Positions 25,091-37,573 of a stretch of 64,000 bases of DNA are shown here, in pieces; the first letter of the stretch is position 1, and the number at the start of each line of letters is the position of its first letter. The stretch covers positions 1,416,501 to 1,480,500 of the forward strand of contig JAUDYN010000011.1 of NCBI GenBank assembly GCA_030407005.1, written 5' to 3'. The notes below the pieces were generated by a model that saw nothing but the letters and a program-made list of their open reading frames with translations, did not search any database and had not been told where the DNA came from. A program made the translations under genes and the position numbers. The DNA comes from Desarmillaria ectypa. Its lineage: Eukaryota; Basidiomycota; Agaricomycetes; Agaricales; Physalacriaceae.

Positions 25091-25915
25091 ATGGACATCC
25101 AGTTTCCCCCAGAGCTTGTAGACATCATTATCACAGAATTCTGGTACTCCGAGCATCCTTCAAACGACCGGATTACCTTCATGACAGCCTGTCCTCTCAT
25201 CAACAGCGTCTGGAGGGACGTCTACGCACGTATCACTTCTCGAGACATCTACGTCCCAACGGTCGCGTATCTGCTGTATGTCAGCGATATCATTCGTTGG
25301 TGCAACGAATCCGCAATTTACGGCTGCTTTTCTTCTGATTCCACGCGCACTATAACTTGCTATGTTGATCTCACAAATTCGACGAGCGACGCTGCTAAGG
25401 ACCCCTATTCAGTCTTCTGCAGCTTTCCCAACTACTTCGGCTTTCGCAGATGCTTTCCCAATATCGAGCAAATCAATCTCGAAATGAAGTTTCGTATCAA
25501 ATGGTATTGGAGCTCGTCGTACAGTCACCGACTATTCCGAACTCAAGTGTCTATAAAGTTCAATCATGCGACATTAAAATTGAGCGTGATACCCGTGGAG
25601 TGGAGCGTGGCCGTCCATTGTCCACCAGATGTCGAAGAAGTCTGCTCTATTACTCAAGCATGCCGGCGTTCTATCCTTACAGGAGTTACGATGGACATGG
25701 TCCAGAGTTGCCACACTTTATTAGGAGGGGTATCGCCTGCCATAGAAGGGTCGACATATCATCACGGTGCGCGCCATTTTCATAATCAATTTTGCATCGA
25801 AGAGAAAAGAGGAGATGTACGGTTTATCAATTTTTACCTTGGGAAGGCCACCAATAGACCTTGGGACTGGAGTGAGGAGCCTCTTTTTTTTTTTTGCCAC
25901 AAGTCCGTTACTTAA
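25091..25915 (+). CDS. F-box-like protein, copy A
   Basis: 274-codon frame from ATG 25091. The N-terminus (FPPELVDIIITEFWYS, then TACPLINSVWRDVYARITSRD) resembles the F-box-like start of a large basidiomycete family: LPxELVxxII, then a conserved tryptophan in VWRDVY. A paralogue sits 3.2 kb downstream at 28292. The two agree well to about residue 115; afterwards their frames drift, and this copy ends by running into a T-tract (25885-25896), so the true 3' end may differ. These proteins may be SCF adaptors; the target is unknown. No leucine-rich repeats are clear. Confidence 0.55.
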   Translation: MDIQFPPELVDIIITEFWYSEHPSNDRITFMTACPLINSVWRDVYARITSRDIYVPTVAYLLYVSDIIRWCNESAIYGCFSSDSTRTITCYVDLTNSTSDAAKDPYSVFCSFPNYFGFRRCFPNIEQINLEMKFRIKWYWSSSYSHRLFRTQVSIKFNHATLKLSVIPVEWSVAVHCPPDVEEVCSITQACRRSILTGVTMDMVQSCHTLLGGVSPAIEGSTYHHGARHFHNQFCIEEKRGDVRFINFYLGKATNRPWDWSEEPLFFFCHKSVT

Positions 25916-28291
25916 ATGAGTACTATCAACCAGAGTTCAAAAACATCCTTTCCGATCTTTACGGGATCCTGAACTTCGTTCATGCCGTTTCTAGTTATGC
26001 CGTGATTGAACGTCATTCCTGGGATCACGTCTTAGCACAAGAAGGCTGAAGCCTTGCACATATCCCTTACTGTGTACCTCCACCCGACCCCGACTCAGGG
26101 TACTTCAATTATGTGCGTTGATGCAAGGGTTTTTGCGGTGCACCGTTTGTTACCTAACTAGACAAGATTTGTGAGGACACTGTGCTTTAGGAAGACAATT
26201 TGTAGGAATATGTAGACCATGACGGGAACGCGGGAACGAATAATTAAGAAGCACCTTTTTGTATTTGGACAATAACTCATCCCTCAGCTCGAGATCAATA
26301 CGTCCTGTATATGTGGGAAGAGTCCCGGCTAACACATAGGTACTGTACTGCGTAATGATGAGATAGAATGTATTAGGATCAAGTACCACTATGCAACAAA
26401 AATAACTAAATCAGAGGTACAACAGTTACGATTATGATCAATACCGGTCCAACAAATCTTTGAGGTAATCTTCAGCCTTCATTTTACCCAGTACCGTACA
26501 ATGCATGAACTGATTCCAGTGCTCTTCGCTCATGGCAGCCGGGAGTTCTGCTGCCGCCTACACGCACTCCCTTCTTCCGACTCTGCCTCGTAGATCTTCG
26601 TCCAACCACACGACGCGGCGAGGAGTGCGTTCCAAGTCCATGAAGTAGCAGTTACGACAGGCTTGTGAATATCGGGCGACATGCCAGTGCACCAAAAGTC
26701 GTATGAATAAGCTTCGCTTTCTCTGTCGGGACCCGAACGGAGAAAACAATCCCGATGATCACGGTAGGCAGGCCGTCTTCAAATAAGCTAGTACGAGAGG
26801 ATCTATGGTGTCGAACAGATTCGCTTTCCCAGCACGGCTTGGTCATCTACCTTAGACAGGGTAAATCCCATATTCCATTTGATTAGTTCAAGATCGGGAT
26901 AACCATATCGGCTGGTGGACGATAGTAGCGATATCACGGGCGATGAAGCAGGAGTGGCGTCGAGCGAATAAGCACGCTGGTATGGCGAGGTTTAATGCAG
27001 TAATTGAATGCAAGCTGGCTCAAGAATACTTTTCCTTGACAGAACGAAGTTTGTGTGTACGCACTGCCCTAGGTAGAAGCATATCCGAAACATCCTATAT
27101 GCAGAGCTGTTCAAAGAACGATGGTACAGTGATGATGAAGACATGTGTGGTCCCAAGGAATGGCCGAACCGTGTGCCATGGAAGAATCGCCAGCATGTGT
27201 GAAAAGGTAGGATATCCCCTCCCGTGAACGGAGATCGGAAGAAAGGTGAGAGATGAGCCTCGCATACTGTGGGTCAGAGCCTTGAGATTATCCTCAGGAA
27301 GGAATGAGAGTCTTGTATGTTTTGCTGGAGTTGGATTCTGGGATTAAGCCGCCACTTTATGATGGAGTCAGGTCGACGTCTTAGAGAACAGCAGTGCCAA
27401 ATTATGCGGACGGTCGCTTTCCTGGTAACCAAAGCACATGATATGGGAATTCCTTCTTGTTGTCATCATTGTTAGCAGCATATGCTGGCTTTTCGGCGGG
27501 TAATGTCGACCAGTTGTTCCATCAAAGGTCAATCGTCGACGCGCTGTTCTCTCAAATACTGAGCAAAACGAATTGAGCAAGAAGAGAAGGACGCACGTAA
27601 AGATGATATTCAACTCGAGCAATCCGTAAGTCCATTTCACCCAATACGACAGCCGTTTCTTCTGCTAGAGTAGAAATTTCTGGCCGAATCGAGGTCGCAT
27701 GGCCGACGCTTTTGCTACGATATTGTTGCTGTCTATCAGGGCGGAGAGTACGCTTCAAGCCATCACCCAATGAACAAAACACATCTGGGTATGTATGCGA
27801 CAAGGCAAATATATAGAAGGTAAATAGCGAATAACAAAGAGGATCTCAGCAGAAGCAAAAGGAGTTGTTTCCGATTATTTGTACAAACGCCTTCTTCACA
27901 CTACGACCACATCGACGAGATCAACAATAGCCCTGCTCCGTGAGACTGACGATAATTCTGCATGCCGCAGAGCCCTCAGCACAAAGCACAAGAACTACGA
28001 AAAATGAACAAGCTCAATGGCAGGGCTTGAGGGGAACAGGTGCATCTGACGTTTTACTAAGGGCAATGAGCTGAACTTGCGTATTCTCTAGAGTACTGTA
28101 AACATCACACTCCATGCCGTAATCGACTTGTATATCTGTCAATTTCATGGATACTTTTTCAACAACGCGAAATATGTACGACATCCATGGGATTTATCCG
28201 ACCTAAGGTCTACTAAGCGGATCCCGAATATGCCGTGAAGTCTGCTGAGGCATACGGATGCATTGAAATCCCCTTTCTCCACTCTTTTTTG
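25916..28291. other. Region between the F-box-like copies, no resolved gene
   Basis: Several minus-strand pieces look coding but could not be joined. One is near 26540-26420 (SEEHWNQFMHCTVLGKMKAE, preceded by a possible splice acceptor), one at 26150-26389, and one at 27552-27803 (TLAEETAVVLGEMDLRIARV). A plus-strand frame runs at 26943-27227. None carries a domain I recognise. They may be exons of one or more degenerate genes. Confidence 0.3.
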
Positions 28292-29266
28292 ATGCCAAAC
28301 ACCCAGCTTCCCTTCGAGCTCGTCGAGGTTATCATCTCCGAGCTTTGGTACTCAGAGTATGCCTCTGATGTCCGTATCGCTTTCATGACTGCATGTCCCC
28401 TTGTCTGCAACCTCTGGAGGGACGTCTATGCCAGTATTACATCCCGAGACATCTATGTTCTAACCGTCACATACCTATTCTACCTCAGCTCTATCATCCG
28501 TTCCAAAAAGTCCTCAGTCTATCGCCCCTTTCTCTCCAAATCTACCCGCGCCATTATCTGCCATGCCGATTTCACCCAATCAAACAGCGACTCAGCCATG
28601 TTCCTTTACTTAGTCTTCTGCTACATATCCAATTACTCCGGCTTTCGCAAATGTCTCCCTACTCGAAATCAAGCTCTTTCCTGGACCACTGTGCACGTTT
28701 TGGGTGCTGTCTGCCCAACTCTTCAGAACTCGAGTCTCTCTAAGACTTGATTAAGCGACAATGCGGCTTAGTGTCCTACCCGTTGATTGGTACGTCGCCG
28801 TCGATGGTCCTTCGGATATCGACAAATTCCATCTGTATAAACTCGAGAGGTTCCTTGACGAGTTGATGGGAGATATGAATCAGTATATCTGGCGGCTGAG
28901 GCACACCTTCGAGCCAGCCTCCTATTCCTTTGCTGTAGAAGGTCCGGCGTCCCCCGTCATTTTCGCTGTCCCACCTGCTGCAAACAAAGAGAAGATTTAT
29001 GGGGTATCAACCATTTCTGGAAGGCGGGAAGAATGTCCGAGTGAGCGTCATATCTCCTTTTGTTTTTCGTGCTCAATTTCATTTCTCTTTGTGATCATAT
29101 CTCAAGACCTTTTTTTTCTGGCATATTCGACGGTCTGTTCTGGGACGATTTCCCAGAGAATAAGCTTCCCATGTGGACATATGTCTGCGGTACGGAACAA
29201 GGGTTCCGATTCGATCGAAGATTCTTTACCAACAAACATGGCACTGTAGTCTTGGGCTATAAATGA
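28292..29266 (+). pseudogene. F-box-like protein, copy B, frame-broken
   Basis: Starts at ATG 28292 (MPNTQLPFELVEVIISELWY) and parallels copy A at 25091 through TACPLVCNLWRDVYASITSRD and SGFRKCLP. It then loses the shared frame near 28660. The homologous continuation resumes in other frames as MRLSVLPVDWYVAVDGPSD (28761 on, after an in-frame stop) and GINHFWKAGRMS near 29020. A clean last exon (FWDDFPENKLPMWTYVCG to VVLGYK) ends at 29266. Either unrecognised introns restore the frame or the gene is broken; I favour a pseudogene. Confidence 0.5.
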
Positions 29267-29917
29267 GAATCGTATGTGTATCAGTTTTGTTCATTGTATT
29301 AGCCTGTGTATATCTTTATTCCAGCAACACTTCCGAGTAGACATGGAAAGCACGCCAGACCGTCATCGAGATACTAAGTTTTTCCATAAACTGGAAAGCG
29401 TTGTTCGTGCTCATCTCGTGGGGATGCCATCGGCAGGCATAGGCTTAGTTGGTGTTTCCCGGTTGCCAATCTATACCATCGGTACCATGTGTTCACACAC
29501 TCTCTACCACGGCGATCATCAAATTTTGTATTTCGAGCCAATGTTACGGTCGCAATCCGACAGTGTCATTCGCCGAGTGAGACTAAGAGTCTTGCTCCGC
29601 CGATTCTCAACTTGCAAAAGCCGGCCACTTACGATGGTTGTCATGTAGAGTACACAAGGAGGACATCGGCCGTATGCCGCCTTTCCACCTCCCATCACGG
29701 TGAACACAAATACAGGTCTGTCAGTATCATACCCCGCTCAAAGGCACACACAAAGCCTGACTACCGCCACGCCAGAGTCACACCTTCCTCAGCATCTAGA
29801 AGGCGTGTGTTACTCCTCAGCTCGAAAGGCTTTCGTTGCCATGACATACTTATGCCGCAGTGACGTTCTCCCGTCCGAAGAATATTCGCTGAGCGTCAAA
29901 GTCGAAGTATCTCTCCC
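29267..29917. other. Intergenic upstream of the ABC transporter
   Basis: Overlapping plus-strand frames (29274-29648, 29489-29863) have no domain. The region presumably contains the transporter's promoter and 5' UTR. Confidence 0.4.
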
Positions 29918-32900
29918 ATGGCTAAAACCTCTATCGACAAGTCGTCCGACTTTTCAGACAACTTGGAATGGCATCTGGCGGACATCCATGAAGAAAGACT
30001 CTCCTTTTCCGCAGTTGCACCAGTAGATGTGAGTGTTCGGAAGCTCACCGTCCAGGCGTATCCTAGCAGTGCAAAGCGTTGGTTCAAACACTTCTCCCTG
30101 AAAGACGAGGAGTCCCTGAAGTCTCAGACGATACTCAATAGCATCGATTCCGATTTCCCTCGCTCGAGTCTGACTGGCATCATTGGTAGCAGCGGTAGTG
30201 GAAAGGTACGTCTTTTATGATCCTCAATACATGCAAAGGCTCATATTCCCAAGACCACATTTTTAAACATTCTGTCTCGTCGTATGAAAGGGAAAAATCT
30301 CTGGATTCGAGGACAGTTGCTTTACAATGATTCTCCTTCCCTTTCAAGTGTCACGTATGCCTACGTCACTCAAACCGACATCTTCCTGCCCACGTTGACT
30401 GTCCGTGAGACACTCCTGTACGCCGCTGACCTCCGTCTCCCAAATTCCATGGGCCATGAGAAGCGTAAGAGTCTTGTCGAGGAAATTATTCTCGAGCTCG
30501 GACTAAAAGAATGCGCCGACATATTAGTTGGGGATGGCTTAGCAAGGAAAGGGTGCTCGGGTGGTGAAAGGAGACGTCTGAGTCTCGGAGTTCAGCTCCT
30601 CGGAAATCCATCCATCCTCTTCTTGGACGAGCCAACAACTGGTCTTGATGCAACAAGTGCTTATCAGCTTGTCAAGACCCTGAAGAGCCTTGCGAAGAAG
30701 GGACGGACGATTATCATGACGCTTCATCAACCTCGATCGGAGGTTTTCTTCTTACTCGACGCAGTGACATTGCTCGCCCAAGGACAGTCGCTGTATTCAG
30801 GCCCTGTTGCAGATGCCGTGCCGTGGTTCGAATACAGGCTACCACCTCCGGGGTTGCATGTTAATCCTGCAGATTATCTGATCAATATCGCGGCAATCGA
30901 CATGCGAACGAGGGAGGCAGAAGACGTTGGCAGGGCCCGGGTGAATATGCTTATTGCAGCGTGGAGAGAAGACTCGGCAATGCGCTTCCCGCATATAAAG
31001 CCTGCAATTCTCTCTCATTCCTATCCACCAATATTCATCCACGACCATCGGAAAGTACCGTTCACTCGAGTTGTACGTACCCTCGTCTCAAGGTCATTGA
31101 AGTCAAATATGAGGGACCTATGGGGAGTCATGGCATCATGGATTGAAGCCATCTTGATGGGATTCATTGTGGGTTCAGTATTCCTTCAACTACCCGACTC
31201 GATGGCAGGCATTCGTTCGCGCCAGGCAGCGCTCTACGTCTCGGTCGGCTTTCAAGGCTATCTCGTCTTCATATATGAGGTATACCGATTGACGAGTATC
31301 GATATGCCACTTTTCGATCGAGAACACGGCGAAGGGGTCGTAGGAGTGTTACCTTGGATCATTAGCCATCGTATCGCGCACGGTATCCTCGAGGACATCA
31401 TTGTTCCCTTCGCCTTCTCAGGGATCAGCTATCTCATGATTGGACTCGCTCCTTCTGCCACACGATTCTTCTACTACTTCATCGTCATCCTACTTGTGCA
31501 CTACGCCTCATTGACGTTTGCGGGACTCTCGGTTTCTATATCAAGAGATTTCGCGCTGTCAACACTCATTACCAATTTGGCCTTTGCAGTACATACTCAT
31601 GTCTGTGGCTTTTTTCTTCAAGCGGATTCTATCCCGGTATATCTTCGATGGGCAAAGTGGATTTCGCATCTGGTAAGGCGTTTGTCACAATTCGTTACGC
31701 TCTCCAGCTAACTTTCTTGTTCCAAGTTCTACGGGTTCACAGCTCTAATTAGTAACGAGTTCAAGGACCGAAACTTCGACTGTCCCCTGGATGATTCATA
31801 CTCGAACCCTGACTGTAACGCCTACCACGGAGATTATATCATCAAATCCCTTGCTGTCCCACGCGATAACTGGTCTACCATCCCTATCGTCGCGATCCTA
31901 GGCTTTATTGTGTTTTACTCTCTTGTGCAGATACTTGTCCTCCATCTATTCGCCGTCAACACCACCATCCTCAACCGCTATCGACACTCTTCGAAACAGA
32001 GAATCAAAGAAACGCACCCCACAAGCATTGAATATTCCCCGCGACTCGATACAGAAGGTGTGGAAGTGGATCTCGAGAACTATTCCCTTCGTGCACGCAT
32101 TCGTGGAGGAAGGTGGCTTAATATCATAGAATGCGTCAATACACGGTTCGAGCCTAGAAAGGTCAATGTTATTCTTGGACCTTCAGGGAGTGGCAAATCG
32201 TCGTTGTTGAACTTGATGGCTCATCGCCTACAGTCAACCTCTTCGACAACTTATGTAGCGGAAGGAGAGATGAAACTGAACGGTGTTTCAGCAACGCGGA
32301 AGAAGATCCGTGCTCTGTGCTCCTATGTGACCCAAGACGACAGATCTCTCCTCCCATACCTTACCGTACGAGAAACTTTAGAGTTTGTGGCCGTTCTCAG
32401 ACTGCCGAGTTGGATGTCGAAGAAGCAAAAACAACAGAAAGCGGACGAGGTGATGAAGAAGATGGGACTGAAGGACTGCGCTAATACGCTAGTTGGGAAC
32501 GAGGTGCTGAAAGGTATCTCAGGAGGCGAGAAACGGAGGGTCAGCATTGCAATTCAGGTCTTGACAGATCCTCAGGTCTTGATGTGAGTAGATGCCATAT
32601 TCGGGACAATTCTTCTCTGATATCTTCCAGGTTGGACGAACCGACCTCTGGGTTAGACACCTTCACAGCGGCTTCGATTATGGACGTGTTACGACGACTT
32701 TCAGATGAAGGTCGTACGATCATAACCGTTCTCCACCAGAGCTCCTCGGAACTGTTCGAGCATTTTGGGAACGTTCTTCTCCTCACCAAAGGCGGAAAAG
32801 TGGCATACTCGGGCTCTGCTAGCGGGATGCTTGAATACATGTCGTCGGTGGGACTTAGGTGCCCCCCAACGATGAATCCTGCAGACTTTGCATTAGACAT

Positions 32901-34131
32901 TGTCTCTGTTGACTTGCGGGAGGTTCAACAGGAAGAGCAGAGTCGTGAGAATGTGGATATGCTTGTTGAGGCATTTAGAAATGGGGAAACTCGAAATGAG
33001 GAGACGAAGGCTAGTCCATTACGAATTGAAACAATGCTGCTAGAAAAGAAGATGTCACCGATTACAACTTCGCTGCCTGTTTTATTGGAACGAGGCGCTC
33101 TTGCATTCAGCCGTCGATCGGGGGTTGTTCAAGCCCGGTTTGGTAATGCTGTCGGCCTTGGGGTATGTCTTCCTGTGACTCATCAATCCATGAAATAATG
33201 GGTCGTTCCGCTTAGATCGTGTCTGCTTTATTCTTTTCTCCCCTTGGTCATGACTACATCAGTATTCAAAATCGTATCGGATGCATACAAGGAATTCTTC
33301 CCAGTAAGTGTGGCTCTCCATCAAGCTCTTGTGCAAAGTGATTGAATTAGGACAGTTTACTTTGTGGGCATACTCCAGAACATGGCTGTCTACCCAATGG
33401 AGAGGGATATCTTCTACCAGGTGTGTTATTCCGTTCTCTAGCTCTCGACATAAGCCAATGGCTTGGTTTAGGAACACGGCGACGAGGCATACTCCATCGA
33501 ATCCTTTTTCTTGGCATATACTATCCTGGAGCTACCTTTGGAAGTCGTGGCCTGCTTCACGTTCTCCGCTTTAGCTGCCATCGCAACCAACCTCTTGCGT
33601 ACCGTCGATATGTTCTTCATCGTCACTCTCAACGCCATGTGTATGGTCAATGCAGGAGAATCACTTGGAATCATATTCAATACGATATTTCACGAGAATG
33701 CGGGCTTGGCGTTAAACGTAGCGAACGTTATTCTTTGTGTGATGATGTTCATGGCTGGTACGTGCGACTCGACATGATGTTTTCCTTTGGATTCTCACGT
33801 GTCTGCGTCAGGGCTGATGAGTGCTGATATGCCAGATTTGTTCCAAGACATTAATAAAGTCTCCCCTCTGGGATATGTCATTCGGAATATCATGCCGCTT
33901 GCTTTCAGTGGGCAGATGTTTACTTGCGATGATGATCAAAGACTGTCCGATGGGTCGTGCGCGGTCAGCGTCGGTGAACAGGTCCTTGAGATGTATCATG
34001 TTGACGGAGATGCTGTATCTCTCAATCTTGGGGCGGTCGTGGTCACCATGATAGTGTATCGATTTCTGGCGTATATTGTGGTGAAGGTGGCCAAAGCAAG
34101 TTTCAGGATGCAGCAGCGGGGAAGCTACTAA
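29918..34131 (+). CDS. Full-size ABC transporter, ABCG/White family (NBD-TMD-NBD-TMD)
   Basis: Eight exons from ATG 29918 to TAA 34131, about 1,280 residues. First nucleotide-binding domain: Walker A GSSGSGK split by an intron from TTFLNIL, signature CSGGERRRLSLG, Walker B ILFLDEPTTGLD, switch HQPRSEV. First membrane domain about 31080-31900. Second NBD: GPSGSGKSSLLNLMAH, signature ISGGEKRRVSIA, LDEPTSGLD (after an intron), LHQSSSELF. Second membrane domain from about 33060 with VVARF-like FGNAVGLG, YPMERDIFYQE, SFFLAYTILELPLEVVACF and NVANVILCVMMFMAG. The forward NBD-first order and both complete ATP sites indicate an ABCG-class exporter at the plasma or internal membrane. The substrate cannot be told. 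No breaks seen. Confidence 0.92.
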
Positions 34132-34399
34132 TCGGGAACGGTATATACCTGGAATGTTGCTACGTCAAACTCGAATGCTGATACTAAGCGTGTTTAGCTA
34201 CTTATGTATCCCCCCAGTAAGTACCTTGATTACAACGAACGGGCCCGGAGCACCCAACTCGTGGGAGAAGCCGAGAAGGGAAGGTACTGATAAGCCAACA
34301 GTAATGTCGGCTGTATCGGGCCGAGACAAATGCAGTGGCGTATCCTCCACGTGGCGTCACTTGCTCTTCTACTCACGATCGCGATCACGACCTCGAGCG
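34132..34399. other. Short spacer
   Basis: 268 bp between the transporter stop and the ATG of the deubiquitinase gene on the same strand. No gene is supported; it holds the downstream promoter. Confidence 0.4.
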
Positions 34400-35699
34400 A
34401 TGTCTCTCGAAAGCCCAACGATGCAGTCGTCTGCAGAGGTGTGGTATCTCAAAGAAATAAATTTCGGAACAGAGCCATCGAGACGGCCCATTAAGATTAT
34501 CACACAGAATTTCAATGGGTGCGTCGCCTGTACAGCGCTTTTCTTGTCTATATTCTCAGATGTATATCTCCAGGCCATGTTCGTTCATTGCGATATGTAA
34601 GACGCGCCTCATATTCGGCGGATGCAGCTAAACCAAACACCAATAGGTAACATACTTATCCTACGCGGTCACATCACCATTGAGCCCCCAGGCCGGCAAA
34701 CTGTCTCCTACGAACACCTCTGCCAGCTTGTAGGCGAATATCTCCTGCTCAACTGTCCAGATGTCGATATCTCAGCGGCCCTATCCATAATGCCTTACAC
34801 TCAAAGTATGTTCTCGCTCATACCTACTCGTGTCCTATTCATTAATTCGGTAGGAAGAGGGTATGGATCTGAATCCGTTGTTTACGGCTCCGACATCATT
34901 CCGGACAGGTGCTGGTGAGCTGAAACTGTTTGAGCAGGTTGGCATCGAACTTGTGCATGGGTGGCTTGTCGACCCGGAAAGCCCTGAAGCAGAAGTGCTG
35001 ACGAGGACGGGCGGCGATTATGATAGTGCGGTGATGCTCATTGCGGGTGCGGATCATACTGCAAAGGGACAGCTCGTCGTTGGTGATAGCGACGAGCCAC
35101 AAGCAGGGTCATCGAGTAGTGCGAAGCTTAGTGAAGAAGACAGGCAGAAGATCGAAGATGGTATGTGGTTGAACTTGTTTTCTCATACAAAATCTCAGTC
35201 AATTCCAGCTATCGTTGTTCGTAGATTCCTCGACAACACGCGCTCTCAGCTGACATACCATGGTCTGTTTACGCTTGCTACCACTGTGCGACCTGGTACA
35301 CTTGTCGCCCTTTACCGGAATCTGCACTTATCTGTCTTGTACAAACACGAGCAGGCGCTGTATTCCCTCGTGACGGATTACGTGTTCCTGAAAGAGCCTT
35401 CGGTAGTGTGGGAGCGCCTAGAAGATGTTGACGGAGGCTCCTCGACGTTTGTCGATTCAGATTTCGTGCGGGCTAGTCCAGCTGGAGGCGATTTCGCGGG
35501 GCAGACGGCGGAGGAGGTGGTTAAGGCGGGTAGCTACCCACCGTCGGATCTGGCCCTCGCGCAGCAACTGCAAGCTGAAGAACACAACCGGGCTCGGTAC
35601 GAACAGGAGTTGTACGAGCGGGATTTGGCAATGCGTCAGGCTGAGATGATAGCAAAGAAGGACAAGCGGAAGGGAAAGAAAAACTGTATTATCATGTAG
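34400..35699 (+). CDS. MINDY-family deubiquitinase (DUF544/FAM63)
   Basis: Five exons, about 363 residues, from ATG 34400 (MSLESPTMQSSAEVWYLKEI). The catalytic block reads QNFNGPCSFIAICNILILRG across two introns. Its centre, including the nucleophilic cysteine of GPCSF, sits on a 23-nt exon at 34574-34596. Later landmarks are GMDLNPLFTAPTSF, LVHGWLVDP (the active-site histidine motif), DYVFLKEPSVVWERL, and a C-terminal helix LALAQQLQAEEHNRARYEQ typical of ubiquitin-interacting MIU motifs. The protein ends NCIIM, a CaaX-type prenylation signal. MINDY enzymes trim K48-linked ubiquitin chains; the CaaX end suggests a membrane-attached pool. Confidence 0.9.
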
Positions 35700-36719
35700 A
35701 GGATAACTCTCTTGTAATTGTAGAAGGTACCCCGTTTCTTCTCCCATAATTTTGGATGCTCGGGTGTACTGATGTCCCTTCGTTTGAGCCAGGCCAAGCT
35801 AGTAGTGCAGTAGTGGCGCCATATTTGCATACGTTTTGTACGCTCTCGTAGTACCGATGTTTGCGCATTTCGTAGAGATTCTTCATGAATATTTTCAATC
35901 TCTCCTCGTTCAGCAGGACTTGGTTTTCGCGTCCTACCCACCTGCACCCTTGTTAGCCATAGCTGTTTGGGTTCGTTCGTCTGCCGCATCGCGTCTCCAG
36001 CTGTCGGTCAGTCATCAACTTCCCGGGTTTTCTGCCCATCGGGTGGTGACATTTCAGTCACCTTCACTCCCATTAGGCTCTCTCTTCCCTCAGCCGAAAG
36101 TCACCTTCTCAGCAGGAAACTCGCCCCCCCAAAACCCCAAGATACAGAGTATCTTGGTCGCTCACCTCGCTTGCTCTATCTGCCCCACCTAGCTTGGCTT
36201 TGACATAGTCCCTCAGCCAATATGCCCAGGGCTGCAAAAGACTTTTTCATGGAAGATGTGTATCCAGCTTTACTTGCAAGTCATTCAGAATCTGATATCA
36301 TTTGGACCTTCTGATGCAGTCGAAAAATAGAACTTGATCAAACATATGGCTCTTGGTTCCTTGGTGGCATCTTTGAGCTCAGGATGGTGCATTTATTGAA
36401 CCATCACCATTGCTGTCTTTCTCTTCATCATCCGTGTTCTCTCTCGAAATAGGGAAGAAGATATTGCAAAAGCGGCTAAGCTCGATGTAGGCTTTACTCA
36501 CATCAGGTATCCGCGATGTCTCATGGTTTTTATAGGATATTCGATTTGCATACAAAAGCCTCAACATATATATAAATCATAAGATTCTGTTCCTCCGTAC
36601 GACAACGCGAAGGAGGTCAGACGCATATCAGCTTTGCTCGTCGACTGTCATTCAGTGTGTTCTCTGTTTCATTATATCTGGATCGGTTGACTGAGAGACA
36701 TGGGTCAAGGCAATGTCTC
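35700..36719. other. Intergenic, no supported gene
   Basis: About 1 kb with overlapping open frames (35836-36192 +, 35636-35989 -) of low-complexity composition and no domain. Nothing else recognised. Confidence 0.4.
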
Positions 36720-36965
36720 ATGTCGAAACAGCGTATCGAGGCGCTTTACTCAAACGCCCACGGGTCCGGGTCCCTAGCGAAGCTTAATAAGATCGCACTC
36801 GACTTGCGGGTGCAGGAAGAAGGGATTCGGTCCACCGTATCCTGTTACGAGATCTTCGTGGCGATGCTGACAGGCTCGGACTGTTCGAAGGAGCTGGAAG
36901 CAGCCCGGAGCTGGGTGGTCAAGATCAACGCGCGGCCTCCCCCAGTCGTATCAGACCCGGTTTGA
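36720..36965 (+). CDS. Small hypothetical protein (81 aa)
   Basis: Frame from ATG 36720 (MSKQRIEALYSNAHGSGS) to TGA 36965. Codons are GC3-rich, unlike the AT-rich surroundings, and the product is helical and charged, with no signal peptide or membrane segment. No domain recognised. The frame is open upstream to 36657, so an upstream exon is possible. Existence is supported only by composition. Confidence 0.35.
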   Translation: MSKQRIEALYSNAHGSGSLAKLNKIALDLRVQEEGIRSTVSCYEIFVAMLTGSDCSKELEAARSWVVKINARPPPVVSDPV

Positions 36966-37573
36966 TGAAGACGTGACGGGACGATCAGTACTTGCGAATT
37001 TTTGTTTACGAGGCGGACGGTGCGAGACTGGTCATATTTGTATGAGCTCTATGCTACCAGGACAACAGTACGGCCAGAAAATTTGGAAAAGGAGGCCCTG
37101 CCCATGTTTCCTCGGTATTTCTATTCATCTCAAACTCCAAAAATCAACCGTCCGTAAATACGCTGTCTTTAGTAAAATAGAAACCAATAAAACGTTTGAA
37201 TTGTTAAAGAGTGTAAATGACATGATAGTCAAAGAAAAAGGAAATCAGGTTGTAAGGTAGGAAGAGGGAAAATGCACGACTAGGTATGATAAAATGAGAG
37301 ATGAATTGACGACAAGAGGGGAGAGGAGTGGAGGATGTGGCCTTTCTTCCCACGTCCATGCATTTCACTAATGGTACATTGGACCTCACAAGGGACGCCG
37401 ACCACCAACAAAGAGTGATCCAACGACGCTCCAAATTATCGCAGGAGCAACATTCCCACACGTAGTCGGGTTCCCTTGCTCTCGATGAGATATACAACAC
37501 ACAAGATCAAGAATCGAAACCCACCCGAATCTAAGAATCTTTCGCACGCCCTGACCAGCGTATCAAACTATAC
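36966..37573. other. Intergenic, no supported gene
   Basis: AT-rich spacer of about 600 bp; contains the 3' UTR of the GTPase gene on the minus strand. Frames here have no recognisable features. Confidence 0.45.

Noticed and set aside
32541..32900. 119-codon minus-strand frame
   Set aside because: Antisense shadow of the second nucleotide-binding domain of the ABC transporter.
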